From: Gallionella straubiae
Lineage (GTDB): Bacteria; Pseudomonadota; Gammaproteobacteria; Burkholderiales; Gallionellaceae
Reading direction: 5' to 3'
DNA length: 64,000 bases
Assembly: GCF_051257895.1 (NCBI RefSeq)
Contig: NZ_CP194331.1
Coordinates: forward strand, 1,488,001 to 1,552,000
Shown here: one piece after another, positions 27,204-36,164 of the stretch
Position numbering within the stretch: the stretch's first letter is position 1
Layout: each line of letters begins with the position of its first letter
Translations under genes and position numbers: made by a program
The notes under the pieces: model-generated
Databases searched by the model: none
What the model saw: the letters and a program-made list of their open reading frames with translations, nothing else
Told to the model about the DNA's origin: nothing

Positions 27204-27378
27204 CCCAGACACTCGGAGCGGACTATATCCACTCCTCCCTCCAATTCATATATGTAAAAATACCTATATATTTCGGCCTAGTCATTTCGGATAGCCCATC
27301 GGCCTAGTTCTTTTGAAATGCTTGCTTTACCCTTTGCCGGGGATGTTTTGACCAAAACAGCTTGTACCCCTGCAAATT

Positions 27379-27404
27379 GAAGCGGCGCCCGAGGGCGCCG
27401 CTTC
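27379..27404. terminator. Strong hairpin downstream of grxD
   Basis: GAAGCGGCGCC (27379-27389) pairs perfectly with GGCGCCGCTTC (27394-27404) around a CGAG loop. It lies 30 bases past the grxD stop on the minus strand and is the likely grxD terminator, although the following T-run is weak (AATTTGC). Confidence 0.6.
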
Positions 27405-27434
27405 GTTATTCAGGGCTGGAGGATTGCCCGAAAA

Positions 27435-27752
27435 TCAGGCGTTTTCCAGCAACTGCTTGAGTTCACCGCTCTGGTACATCTCGGTCATGATGTCCGAGCC
27501 GCCGACGAATTCGCCCCCGATGTAAAGCTGCGGGATAGTCGGCCAGTTGGCGTAATCCTTAATCCCCTGACGGATTTCCTCGTCCCGCAGCACATCCACG
27601 GTGAACAGGTCTTTCACGTCCAGTGCCTTCAGGATGCGTATTGCGTTGCCGGAAAAACCGCATTGCGGAAACTGCGGGGTGCCCTTCATGTACAGCACCA
27701 CCGGGTGCGTGGTGACTTGCTCGTGGATGCGTTGCCGGACGTCTGTGCTCAT
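27435..27752 (-). CDS. grxD: Monothiol glutaredoxin (Grx4 type)
   Basis: A 105-residue monothiol glutaredoxin with the active-site CGFS (PQFPQCGFSGNAIRIL), the TIPQLYIGGEFVGGSDI glutathione-binding segment and the family WPT loop (KDYANWPTIPQ). The family binds a [2Fe-2S] cluster with glutathione and a BolA partner and delivers clusters in the cytosol. It is a single gene flanked by hairpin terminators. Confidence 0.95.
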   Translation of the reverse strand: MSTDVRQRIHEQVTTHPVVLYMKGTPQFPQCGFSGNAIRILKALDVKDLFTVDVLRDEEIRQGIKDYANWPTIPQLYIGGEFVGGSDIMTEMYQSGELKQLLENA

Positions 27753-27819
27753 GGTGTTTTTACCTGAATTAAATGGTCAGGAATTCTATTGGCGCGAAGA
27801 ATACCGCGTCAAGCATAAA

Positions 27820-27848
27820 AAAACGGGCGTCCGAAGATGCCCGCCTGT
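27820..27848 (-). terminator. Porin terminator, possibly bidirectional
   Basis: CGGGCGTC (27824-27831) pairs with GATGCCCG (27836-27843), one G-U pair, with a CGAA loop. On the minus strand it is followed by seven T residues. It lies 24 bases past the porin stop. A short T-run (CTGTTTTTCC) also follows on the plus strand. Confidence 0.75.
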
Positions 27849-27871
27849 TTTTCCGGAACGGTCGAACCGGA

Positions 27872-29158
27872 TCAGAAGGAATGCCTCATGCCGAGGGAAA
27901 CCACGGAAGGGGAAGCTCCCACGCCGTTGATCGTCGCATTTCCGGTGGTGGCCGAGGTCTGCGAGAAACCATAGCTCGCGCCGGAGTCGTTGCTGATGCG
28001 CGAATAGTTCGCGTACAGCTTGGTGCGCTTGGTCAGGCCGTGGTCGTAGCCCAGGCTGAACTGGCTCGCGCCGGTGTTGGCGGTGTTGCCCACCTGGCCG
28101 GCCTTGCCGTAGGCAAGCTTGATGGCGTCCTTGCCGAACTTGTACTGGCCGGTGAGCCAGTAGGCGTTGTGGCCGAAGCAGTCGCTCCCGGCAGGATTGG
28201 CCGCACAGGGGGCAACCCCTCCCAGGTTGTCGCTGGTTTTCTCATAGACAAGCCCCAAGATAAAGGCATCCATCGTATAGCCCGCGCCCAGCTTCCAGGC
28301 CGATTCCTTGCCGCCGGCACGGACAGTGTCGAGCATGTGCTCCTCATAACCCAGCGAACCGAAGAAGGGCGCGGCGTCATATATACCCGCCACACTCACA
28401 ATGTTGGACTTGGCCTGCGCGGCGGTGGTGTTGCCTTCCGCCGTGTTGGCATAGGCGGCGATACCGCTGAACCCATTCACGGACGGGCTGGTGTAGGAAA
28501 TGGTGTCGGTCGGGCGGCCATCGAAAGCCGTATTGGCGGACTTGAGGGCGACCCCGCCCATCAGAGCGCGGTTGTCGGCGATACTGTCGGCGAACGGGTC
28601 CAGCCTGCGCGTGGCCAGCTTGTAGGGGGTGTCGTAACGCCCCAGCAGCACGGTGCCCGCGCTGTCGCTCTTCAGGCCGACGAAAGAGTTGCGGGTGGCG
28701 AAAGTGCCGCCGGCGTTATCAATGTTGATCTGCTGCTCGATCTGCCAGATCGCCGCGAGGCCGTCGTCCAGTGCTTCCGAGCCCTTGAAGCCGATGCGCG
28801 AGACGTTGCTCGACACGTTGCCCTTGCTGACGCCCGCCACGCCTGCGGCAGAGGCGCCGGTATTGATCCTGTCGTAGGAGAGGTCAATCTGGCCGTAGAA
28901 GGTCACGCCGGAAGAGGTGTTCAGGCTGGCAGGCGCGCTGGCCGTGGCGCTCTTGGCTGCGGCCGCTCCCGCGCTCGCGGTTGCCTGGGCCGGTGCCGTG
29001 TTCTTGCGCTCGATTTCGCGCTCCAGCGCGCGGATTTTCTGATCCAGTTCCTGCACCATGGTGCGCAGTTTTTCCAGCTCGGCCTTGTCGGTCTCGGCAA
29101 ATGCCACGGGGGCTGTGAGCGCCAGAGCGATCGCCAGCACAATACTTTTCTTCTGCAT
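27872..29158 (-). CDS. Gram-negative porin with N-terminal coiled coil
   Basis: A 428-residue outer-membrane trimeric porin. A signal peptide (QKKSIVLAIALALTAPVAFA) is followed by a short heptad-like helix (residues about 25-50, ELEKLRTMVQELDQKIRALE), an Ala-rich linker, then beta-barrel sequence starting VTFYGQIDLSYDRI and ending MRHSF with the terminal Phe needed for barrel assembly. SSNVSRIGFKGSEALDDG and RNSFVGLKSDSAGTVLLGR are porin_4-type motifs. Its selectivity cannot be predicted. Confidence 0.9.
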   Translation of the reverse strand: MQKKSIVLAIALALTAPVAFAETDKAELEKLRTMVQELDQKIRALEREIERKNTAPAQATASAGAAAAKSATASAPASLNTSSGVTFYGQIDLSYDRINTGASAAGVAGVSKGNVSSNVSRIGFKGSEALDDGLAAIWQIEQQINIDNAGGTFATRNSFVGLKSDSAGTVLLGRYDTPYKLATRRLDPFADSIADNRALMGGVALKSANTAFDGRPTDTISYTSPSVNGFSGIAAYANTAEGNTTAAQAKSNIVSVAGIYDAAPFFGSLGYEEHMLDTVRAGGKESAWKLGAGYTMDAFILGLVYEKTSDNLGGVAPCAANPAGSDCFGHNAYWLTGQYKFGKDAIKLAYGKAGQVGNTANTGASQFSLGYDHGLTKRTKLYANYSRISNDSGASYGFSQTSATTGNATINGVGASPSVVSLGMRHSF

Positions 29159-29392
29159 GTAACACTCCTCAGGTCTGTTTATATCGGCTGCCTAGTCCGC
29201 CGGCCGTTGGAAAAACCGCCGACGAAAACTCAGGTGCGGATTATCCGCATCACGAAAGGCGCCGCAAGGTGAATAGTGCAGATTTAACAAAAAATTCACA
29301 CAACGCACCGGGGGCGGCGATTTTCCGCCGCCGAGCCGTCGTCCGCGGCCGATATGCTATGCTCCGCGCGACTTTTCTTCCGACGATACGCG

Positions 29393-31321
29393 ATGAGGCG
29401 CTTCTTTTATTTTTGCCTGCTGATAGCCTCGCCCGCGCTGGCCGACCAGACTGCGGACTTCCTCGCCGCGCGCGATGCATTCCGCGCCGGAGATGCGGCA
29501 AAACTGGAACGTTCCGCACAACGACTGAAAAACACGCCGCTGGAGGTGTACGCCAGCTATTACCGGCTGCGCCTCGGCCTGGAAAAGGCCGACGCAGGCG
29601 CGGTGAAGGATTTCCTTTCCCGCCCGGAAGACACGCCGATGATCGACCGGTTGCGCGGCGAATGGCTCAAGGCACTCGGCAGGAAACAACAATGGGAACT
29701 GTTTGATGCGGAATATCCGCGCCTGCTCGGCGAGGATGCCGAACTGACCTGCTATGCCCTGCAATCGCGCCGCCGCAGCCAGGAGCAGGAGGCGTTGAGC
29801 GAAGCGCGCCGGTTGTGGTTCAACGGCAAGGGGCTGCCGGACAGTTGCGGCCCGCTGTTCGAGGCTGCGCTGGCCGCCGGCATCATCGGTGAACCGGATG
29901 TCTGGCAGCGGCTGCGCCTCGCGCTCGAAGCGGGCAACGTGTCGCTTGCCAAGCAGCTCACCGCGCGCCTGAGCGGCAACTATGCGGTGTCGTCCGCCGC
30001 ATTGGAAGTTGCGGCGACCGATGCGGAGCGTTACCTGGAAAGACCGGCGCTGGACAGGAAAAACGGCGATGGCCAGCGTGTTGTTGCCCTATTCGCCCTG
30101 CACCGCCTGGCCAAGCAGTCCCCCGACCTCGCCGTGGCGCGCTGGGAAAAAATCGCGTCTCATTTCCCCGACGCGGAGCGGCATTATTTTTACGGCTGGC
30201 TGGCCTACGAGGCGGCGCGCAAACTGGATAAGCGCGCGACACAATGGTTCAAGGCTGCGGCTGACACACCGCTCAACGAACAGCAGTCGGCCTGGCGCGT
30301 ACGCGCCGCCTTGCGCGCGCAGGACTGGCCCGAAGTGCTGGCGGCCATCGATGCGATGGGCGAGACGCAGCAGAGCGAGCCTGCCTGGCGTTACTGGAAA
30401 GCGCGCGCGCTGCAGGCCATGGGCAAGCCCGCCGAAGCCGAACGGCTGTTCATGGCGCTGGGCAACGAATACCATTTCTACGGACAACTGGCGGGAGAGG
30501 AGCTGATCGGTGCGCCGGTAGCGGCCAGGACGACGGCCTACAAGCCCCACAGACAGGATATCGCGGCGATGCAATCCCTGCCCGGCATCCAGCGCACGCT
30601 TGCCTTGTATCGCCTGGACATGCGCAGCGAGGCATTGAAGGAGTGGAACTGGGCGATACGCAACTTCAACGACCAGGAGCTGCTCACTGCCGCGGAGATC
30701 GCACGGCGCAACGAAATGTACGACCGCGCCATCGGCGCGGCGGACCGCACCGTCAATATGCATGATTTCAGCCTGCGCTACCTTGCGCCCTATCGCGAGG
30801 TGTTGCACGCGCATATCCAGGAGCATGGGCTGGAAGAGGCGTGGGTGTATGGCCTGATGCGCCAGGAAAGCCGCTTTGCAACAACGGCCAAGTCCGAAGT
30901 CGGCGCGGCCGGCCTGATGCAGATCATGCCGGCGACGGCGCGCTGGGTAGCGAAGAAGCTCGGCCTGAAAAGCTATCACCAGTCGCTGATCCACCAGATC
31001 GACACCAACCTGCGTCTCGGCACCTACTATATGAAGACCGTACTGTCATGGTTCGACGACAGCCCCGTGCTGGCCTCGGCGGCTTACAATGCCGGGCCGG
31101 GCAGAGCGCGCCTATGGCGCGGCGACCAGGCGCTGGAAGGCGCGATCTATGCCGAGAGCATCCCGTTCGACGAGACGCGCGACTATGTGAAAAAAGTGAT
31201 GAGCAACACCATGTATTACGCCAGACAATTCGATGCGCCGCAGCGCCCGCTCAAGCAGCGGCTCGGCATCGTCGCGGGCAAGACAGCGGACAACCAGCAG
31301 GCCATTCCCGATGAGAAGTAA
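29393..31321 (+). CDS. slt: Soluble lytic murein transglycosylase (Slt70-like)
   Basis: A 642-residue periplasmic enzyme: signal peptide MRRFFYFCLLIASPALA, a long alpha-helical superhelix (residues about 20-450) forming the doughnut-shaped U domain, and a C-terminal catalytic domain. The catalytic Glu is in GLMRQESRFATTAKSEVGAAG, followed by LMQIMPATARWVAKKLG and LASAAYNAGPGRARLW. It releases anhydromuropeptides from glycan strands. The start is the ATG at 29393. The frame upstream of it lacks a signal sequence. cca follows 7 bases later. Confidence 0.93.
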   Translation: MRRFFYFCLLIASPALADQTADFLAARDAFRAGDAAKLERSAQRLKNTPLEVYASYYRLRLGLEKADAGAVKDFLSRPEDTPMIDRLRGEWLKALGRKQQWELFDAEYPRLLGEDAELTCYALQSRRRSQEQEALSEARRLWFNGKGLPDSCGPLFEAALAAGIIGEPDVWQRLRLALEAGNVSLAKQLTARLSGNYAVSSAALEVAATDAERYLERPALDRKNGDGQRVVALFALHRLAKQSPDLAVARWEKIASHFPDAERHYFYGWLAYEAARKLDKRATQWFKAAADTPLNEQQSAWRVRAALRAQDWPEVLAAIDAMGETQQSEPAWRYWKARALQAMGKPAEAERLFMALGNEYHFYGQLAGEELIGAPVAARTTAYKPHRQDIAAMQSLPGIQRTLALYRLDMRSEALKEWNWAIRNFNDQELLTAAEIARRNEMYDRAIGAADRTVNMHDFSLRYLAPYREVLHAHIQEHGLEEAWVYGLMRQESRFATTAKSEVGAAGLMQIMPATARWVAKKLGLKSYHQSLIHQIDTNLRLGTYYMKTVLSWFDDSPVLASAAYNAGPGRARLWRGDQALEGAIYAESIPFDETRDYVKKVMSNTMYYARQFDAPQRPLKQRLGIVAGKTADNQQAIPDEK

Positions 31322-31328
31322 GGCCCCG

Positions 31329-32567
31329 ATGAACAGCAAAGCCAGAATCTATTGCGTCGGCGGCGCGGTGCGCGACCGCTTGCTCGGCCTGCCGGTGCGG
31401 GACCATGACTGGGTGGTGGTCGGCAGCACGCCGGAAGAAATGGTGGCGCAAGGCTTCCAGCCGGTCGGCAAGGATTTCCCGGTGTTCCTGCATCCCGAGA
31501 CCCACGAGGAATATGCACTGGCGCGCACCGAACGCAAGACTGCGCGCGGCTACAAGGGCTTCGCTGTATACGCTGCACCGGACGTCACGCTGGAGCAGGA
31601 CCTGCTGCGCCGCGACTTCACCATCAACGCCATCGCCGAGGATGCCGACGGCAAGCTGATCGATCCGCACAACGGCGTCGCCGACCTGCGCGCCGGCATC
31701 CTGCGCCATGTCAGCGACGCGTTCGGTGAAGACCCGGTGCGCATCCTGCGCGCGGCGCGTTTCGCGGCGCGCTTCGGCTTCGCTATCGCACCGGAAACCC
31801 TGGGGCTGATGCGCCAGATGGTGGAGAACGGCGAGGTGGATGCGCTGGTTGCGGAGCGTGTCTGGCAGGAACTGGCGCGCGGCCTGATGGAAAAAACGCC
31901 GTCGCGCTTTTTCGAGACGCTGCGCAGTTGCGGCGCGCTGGCGAAAATCCTGCCCGAGGTGGACGCACTGTTCGGCGTGCCGCAGCCGGAAAACTATCAT
32001 CCAGAAATCGACAGCGGCATCCACACAATGCTGGTGGTGGACGATGCAGCGCGGTACGGTTACCCGCTGGAGGTGCGCTTCGCCGCGCTGACGCACGACC
32101 TAGGCAAGGCGACGACGCCGAAAGACATCCTGCCGCACCACATCGGGCACGAGCAGCGCGGCGCGGAACTGGTGAAGCAGCTCGCGCAGCGGCTGCGCGC
32201 GCCGAGCGAATGCCGCGACCTGGCCTTGCTCGCGGCGCGTTATCACGGCAACATCCATCGTGCCCGCGAGCTGCGTGCCGAAACCATCATCAAACTATTC
32301 CAGTCGGCGGACGCGTGGCGCAGGCCGGAACGTTTCGCGCAACTGCTGCAGGTCTGCGCTACGGACGCGCATGGCCGCACCGGCCACGAGCAGGACGGCT
32401 ATCCGCAGGCGGATTACCTGCTGCGCCTGCTGGCCGCCGCACGCGCGGTGGATGCTGGCGCAATCGCCAGCCAGTGCGCGGACGAGGCCACCATCCCGGA
32501 ACGCGTGCGCCTGGCGCGCATGGCAGCGATCGAACCAATGGTTCAACCGCGATCCGGCGCAGGCTAA
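31329..32567 (+). CDS. cca: Multifunctional CCA-adding tRNA nucleotidyltransferase
   Basis: A 412-residue enzyme that builds or repairs the CCA end of tRNA. The N-terminal class II nucleotidyltransferase core has IYCVGGAVRDRLLGLPVRDHDWVVVG, RRDFTINAIAED and the RAARFAARFGF basic motif. An HD phosphohydrolase domain follows at about residues 225-330 (IHTMLVVDDAA, ALTHDLGKATTP). This is the long proteobacterial form with phosphatase and phosphodiesterase activity. Confidence 0.95.
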   Translation: MNSKARIYCVGGAVRDRLLGLPVRDHDWVVVGSTPEEMVAQGFQPVGKDFPVFLHPETHEEYALARTERKTARGYKGFAVYAAPDVTLEQDLLRRDFTINAIAEDADGKLIDPHNGVADLRAGILRHVSDAFGEDPVRILRAARFAARFGFAIAPETLGLMRQMVENGEVDALVAERVWQELARGLMEKTPSRFFETLRSCGALAKILPEVDALFGVPQPENYHPEIDSGIHTMLVVDDAARYGYPLEVRFAALTHDLGKATTPKDILPHHIGHEQRGAELVKQLAQRLRAPSECRDLALLAARYHGNIHRARELRAETIIKLFQSADAWRRPERFAQLLQVCATDAHGRTGHEQDGYPQADYLLRLLAAARAVDAGAIASQCADEATIPERVRLARMAAIEPMVQPRSGAG

Positions 32568-32766
32568 ATATCGTATCGCCCGGTGGCTGACAGCCACCCT
32601 GAAAACTGCTCTGCAGCCTGGCCCCAGCTTCCGGCTACACCCCTCTCCATGCAGGAATAGGGCAATTCACTTATTGCTTTTCCCGCCCATAGGTCTAGGA
32701 TTACATCACGGTGCAAGTCGTCGCACCACGCGCCGGTTCGAGCAACCTTCATGGGAGGGACAGGTC

Positions 32767-33168
32767 ATGAAAAAGATCGCCACCATCGCCCTGCTGTATG
32801 CCATCGCCGCCATGCCCGTCTATGCCGCCGAAGACTACCTTGTCCCGGAAGCGGATGCGCCGGATGTGCTCCGAAGTGCCACGCTCGGCAAAATCAGGGC
32901 AAGTGCCGACCGGCTGAGCACATTCAATCTGCTGGAGGTAAACAACAATTTTTCACTGTACGGCAAGCTATCCATTCCCCGCCTAACCACCGGTATCGAG
33001 ACCGGAATACAGCGCAATGCCGTTACCTACGGGCTGCACGGCCAGCTTGGAAGCATGGCTGGAATAGGCATCCCGAAAATGGGCCTCCGTTTCGGTTGGA
33101 ACCGCGATCTGGTCGGCCCGGATAGCGGTGGCAACATGTATTCGCTGACGGCGGAAATCAAGTTCTAG
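32767..33168 (+). CDS. Shortened OmpA-like beta-barrel protein, first of three paralogs
   Basis: A 133-residue exported protein with signal peptide MKKIATIALLYAIAAMPVYA. From NFSLYGKLSIPR to the terminal MYSLTAEIKF it aligns with the two next genes (FSVYGKLGIAR ... LYSLVAAFRF and FSLYGKLGYAS ... VYSVGAVFKF). It lacks their first four strands (the GFYAGVTAGQ... YQFTRNWGAE region), replaced by about 35 unrelated residues. It may be decaying or a half-barrel. GGGAGG lies upstream of the ATG. Confidence 0.7.
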   Translation: MKKIATIALLYAIAAMPVYAAEDYLVPEADAPDVLRSATLGKIRASADRLSTFNLLEVNNNFSLYGKLSIPRLTTGIETGIQRNAVTYGLHGQLGSMAGIGIPKMGLRFGWNRDLVGPDSGGNMYSLTAEIKF

Positions 33169-33341
33169 GCTCCCTGCCCGGCAACTGCCATCCTGCATAC
33201 GGGATTCCCTACCCCGGAATAAGCAATACACCCAATTTCCCCGGCCGCGATGGCTGCCTAAGATGTGCATCCCCTGGCAACAACCGCCGCCCCCTGAAAT
33301 CTGCCAGCCATTCCAAATCAACTCCCGTGGAAAGGAAAAAC

Positions 33342-33857
33342 ATGAAGAAGACTGTCGCCGTTGCCTTGCTGTCTGCCGCCGTTGCGCTGCCTGCCTATGC
33401 GGCCGATAGTGGCGCTTACGCCGGGATCAAGGTGGGCAGCAATCGTGTGGGATTCAACGCACTGAGCAAGTCCAGCGATACCGCCTACGGCGTGCTGCTT
33501 GGGTACCAGTACACCCGGAACTTCGCCTTTGAAGGCGAATACACCGATCTCGGGAAGTTCTCCACCACCGCGGGTGTTAACGGTAAGTCCGACGTCTGGG
33601 GGCTAAGCGCGATTGGCATAATGCCGCTGCAAAACAGATTCTCGGTGTACGGCAAGCTCGGCATCGCCCGCTCCAACACCACCACGTCGGCCGCCACCGG
33701 CGCACATCGTACTTCCGCCACTTACGGGCTGGGAGGGCAATACGATGCCACGCCGATGATCGGCCTCCGTCTCAGTTGGGAACGCTACGGGGTAAGAGTG
33801 ATCGGCCAGGACGCCAACGATGACCTCTACTCGCTGGTAGCAGCATTCAGGTTCTGA
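33342..33857 (+). CDS. OmpA-like eight-stranded outer-membrane protein
   Basis: A 171-residue protein with signal peptide (MKKTVAVALLSAAVALPAYA). The barrel begins SGAYAGIKVGSNRVGF, has GVLLGYQYTRNFAFEGEYT and FSVYGKLGIARSNT, and ends LYSLVAAFRF with a C-terminal Phe. There is no C-terminal peptidoglycan-binding OmpA domain, so it is a small barrel of the OmpX/OmpW size class. AAGGAAAAAC precedes the ATG. An intrinsic terminator follows. Confidence 0.85.
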   Translation: MKKTVAVALLSAAVALPAYAADSGAYAGIKVGSNRVGFNALSKSSDTAYGVLLGYQYTRNFAFEGEYTDLGKFSTTAGVNGKSDVWGLSAIGIMPLQNRFSVYGKLGIARSNTTTSAATGAHRTSATYGLGGQYDATPMIGLRLSWERYGVRVIGQDANDDLYSLVAAFRF

Positions 33858-33875
33858 CAGATCAGAACCCAAAGA

Positions 33876-33901
33876 AAAGCCGGGGGTTCCCCGGTTTTTT
33901 G
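33876..33901 (+). terminator. Intrinsic terminator
   Basis: CCGGGG (33880-33885) pairs with CCCCGG (33889-33894), extended by A-T pairs, and is followed by TTTTTT. It lies 22 bases after the barrel gene. The rest of the spacer to 34067 holds no gene. Confidence 0.85.
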
Positions 33902-34067
33902 TTTGCCAAATTACCGCAAAGAACTGTTGATAACTTTTCCAAAATAGGCCGTTCGGCATATTGCCCAATCATCAACGACATGGATAGGATGCCTCCCGAC
34001 TGCAAAATCATGCCGATGATGCAGTTATCCGGGGTTATTTATTAATACAAACAGGAAAAATCAGAAA

Positions 34068-34640
34068 ATGAAAAAAATTGCTTCTGCTCTGTTGTTATCC
34101 ACCGTTGTTGCAGCACCTGTATTCGCGGCCGATAGCGGGTTCTATGCCGGTGTAACGGCGGGTCAAGCTCGTGCCAGCAGCTACGCCAGTAACGTCACTT
34201 TGACCAAATCTACCGATACCGTTGCCGGCATTCTTGCGGGTTATCAATTCACCAGGAACTGGGGCGCTGAAGCGTTCTACACCGGCGCAGGCAAATTTAC
34301 AGGCGTCAATACAGTAGGTGTAACCGGTTCCGGTAATGCAGACACTTGGGGCCTGGTCGTCGTAGGCACCCTGCCACTGTCCGATGCCTTCTCTCTATAT
34401 GGCAAGCTGGGCTATGCGAGCACCAAAACCAGCGCATCGTCGAGCAACGGCATTATGAAAGGCGCAACGCGTAGTGCTGAAACCTACGGCTTAGGCGCTA
34501 CGTATAACATTAACAAATCTGTAGGCATCCGCTTCGGCTGGGATCGTTACGCTGCCGCCGTCGCTAACGGCACTGCAATTGGCTCCAAGGATAATTTTGA
34601 TTCCGACGTGTACTCCGTGGGCGCCGTGTTCAAGTTCTGA
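34068..34640 (+). CDS. OmpA-like eight-stranded outer-membrane protein
   Basis: A 190-residue paralog of the preceding gene. Signal peptide KKIASALLLSTVVAAPVFA, barrel start SGFYAGVTAGQARASS, GILAGYQFTRNWGAEAFYTG in strands 3-4, FSLYGKLGYASTKTSASSS and C-terminal VYSVGAVFKF. It is less GC-rich than most of the window. Upstream bases 34021-34060 are AT-rich and probably contain the promoter. It ends at a strong terminator. Confidence 0.85.
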   Translation: MKKIASALLLSTVVAAPVFAADSGFYAGVTAGQARASSYASNVTLTKSTDTVAGILAGYQFTRNWGAEAFYTGAGKFTGVNTVGVTGSGNADTWGLVVVGTLPLSDAFSLYGKLGYASTKTSASSSNGIMKGATRSAETYGLGATYNINKSVGIRFGWDRYAAAVANGTAIGSKDNFDSDVYSVGAVFKF

Positions 34641-34656
34641 TCGAAGTTGTTGTCAC

Positions 34657-34685
34657 AAAAAAAGCCGGGGAGTCCCGGCTTTTTT
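34657..34685. terminator. Intrinsic terminator, probably bidirectional
   Basis: AAAAAAAGCCGGG (34657-34669) pairs with CCCGGCTTTTTT (34674-34685) around GAGT. A and T runs on both sides allow it to serve both the barrel gene and the convergent ubiD gene. Confidence 0.85.
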
Positions 34686-34700
34686 GTTTTTGTTGCGAAG

Positions 34701-36164
34701 CTACAGCCCCAGCCCGCTCCACATCGCATCCACCTTCGCCTTGACCTCGGCGCTCATCACGATGGGCGTGCCCCATTCGCGCTGAGTCTCGCCCGGCCAC
34801 TTGTTGGTGGCGTCCAGCCCCATCTTGCCGCCCATGCCCGACACCGGGCTGGCAAAGTCGAGGTAGTCGATCGGGGTGTTTTCCACCAGCAGCGTATCGC
34901 GCGCCGGATCGACGCGCGTGGTGATCGCCCAGATCACCTCCTTCCAGTCGCGGATGGCGATGTCGTCGTCCACCACGACGATGAACTTGGTGTACATGAA
35001 CTGGCGCAGAAAACTCCAGATGCCAAACATCACGCGCTTGGCGTGCCCCGGATATTGTTTCTTGATGCTAACGATCGCCATGCGGTAGCTGCATCCTTCC
35101 GGCGGCAGATAGAAATCCATGATCTCCGGAAACTGCTTCTGCAGCAGCGGCACGAACACCTCGTTGAGCGCGACGCCCAGCATCGCGGGCTCGTCAGGCG
35201 GCTTGCCGGTGTAGGTGGAGTGGTAGATCGCATTGCGGCGCATGGTGATGCGCTGGATAGTGAACACCGGGAAACGATCCTGCTCGTTGTAGTAGCCGGT
35301 GTGGTCGCCATAGGGGCCTTCCAGCGCGGTCTCGCCGGGATGGATCGCGCCTTCCAGCACGATCTCGGCGGAAGCAGGTACTTGCAGATCAGAGCCAACA
35401 CATTTCACCAGTTCGGTCTTGCTGCCGCGCAACAGCCCAGCAAACTGGTACTCGGACAGCGTGTCCGGCACCGGCGTGACCGCGCCGAGGATGGTCGCCG
35501 GGTCAGCGCCGATCACCACCGCGACGGGAAACGGCTGCCCCGGATTTTTTTCGCAGTGGTCGCGGAAATCCAGCGCGCCGCCGCGATGCGCCAGCCAGCG
35601 CATGATGGTCTTGTTCGGGGCTATCACCTGCTGGCGGTAGATGCCAAGATTCTGGCGCGGCTTGTTCGGGCCGCGCGTGACCACCAGCCCCCAGGTGATG
35701 AGCGGCGCGACATCCCCTGGCCAGCAATGCTGGATCGGCAGCCTGGAGAGATCGACATCCGGGCCTTCCCATACGATCTCCTGGCACGGCCCAGAGGACA
35801 CCTCCTTGGGCGACATGGTCAGCACCTGCTTGAGCACCGGCAATTTTTCCCACGCGTCCTTCAGCCCCTTGGGCGGCTCCGGCTCTTTCAGGTAGGCGAG
35901 CAGCTTGCCGACTTCGCGCAGCGCCTGCGTGCTCTCCGCGCCCATGCCCATTGCCACGCGGCGCGGCGTACCGAACAGGTTGGCCAGGACGGGCATGTTG
36001 TGCCCGGCCGGATGCTCGAACAGGATCGCCGGCCCTTGCGCGCGCAGCACGCGGTCGCAAATCTCGGTCATCTCCAGGTGCGGCGAAACCGGCGCAGCAA
36101 CGCGCTTGAGTTCGCCGAGCTTTTCCAGTTGCGCGATGAAGTCGCGCAGATCGTGGTATTTCAT
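34701..36164 (-). CDS. ubiD: UbiD family decarboxylase (ubiquinone synthesis)
   Basis: A 487-residue prenylated-FMN-dependent decarboxylase that removes the carboxyl group of 4-hydroxy-3-polyprenylbenzoate. Start MKYHDLRDFIAQLEKLGELKR, then GPAILFEHPAG, the metal/prFMN region NLGIYRQQVI, the catalytic Glu segment EIVLEGAIHPGETALEGPYGDHTGYYN and KFIVVVDDDIAIRDWKEV. Its start overlaps the preceding acyltransferase stop by one base (TGATG), so they are co-translated. Confidence 0.96.
   Translation of the reverse strand: MKYHDLRDFIAQLEKLGELKRVAAPVSPHLEMTEICDRVLRAQGPAILFEHPAGHNMPVLANLFGTPRRVAMGMGAESTQALREVGKLLAYLKEPEPPKGLKDAWEKLPVLKQVLTMSPKEVSSGPCQEIVWEGPDVDLSRLPIQHCWPGDVAPLITWGLVVTRGPNKPRQNLGIYRQQVIAPNKTIMRWLAHRGGALDFRDHCEKNPGQPFPVAVVIGADPATILGAVTPVPDTLSEYQFAGLLRGSKTELVKCVGSDLQVPASAEIVLEGAIHPGETALEGPYGDHTGYYNEQDRFPVFTIQRITMRRNAIYHSTYTGKPPDEPAMLGVALNEVFVPLLQKQFPEIMDFYLPPEGCSYRMAIVSIKKQYPGHAKRVMFGIWSFLRQFMYTKFIVVVDDDIAIRDWKEVIWAITTRVDPARDTLLVENTPIDYLDFASPVSGMGGKMGLDATNKWPGETQREWGTPIVMSAEVKAKVDAMWSGLGL

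Noticed and set aside
27174..27434. Known riboswitch or leader of grxD
   Set aside because: The micro-ORF and hairpin lie downstream of grxD, which reads the other way, so they cannot be its leader.
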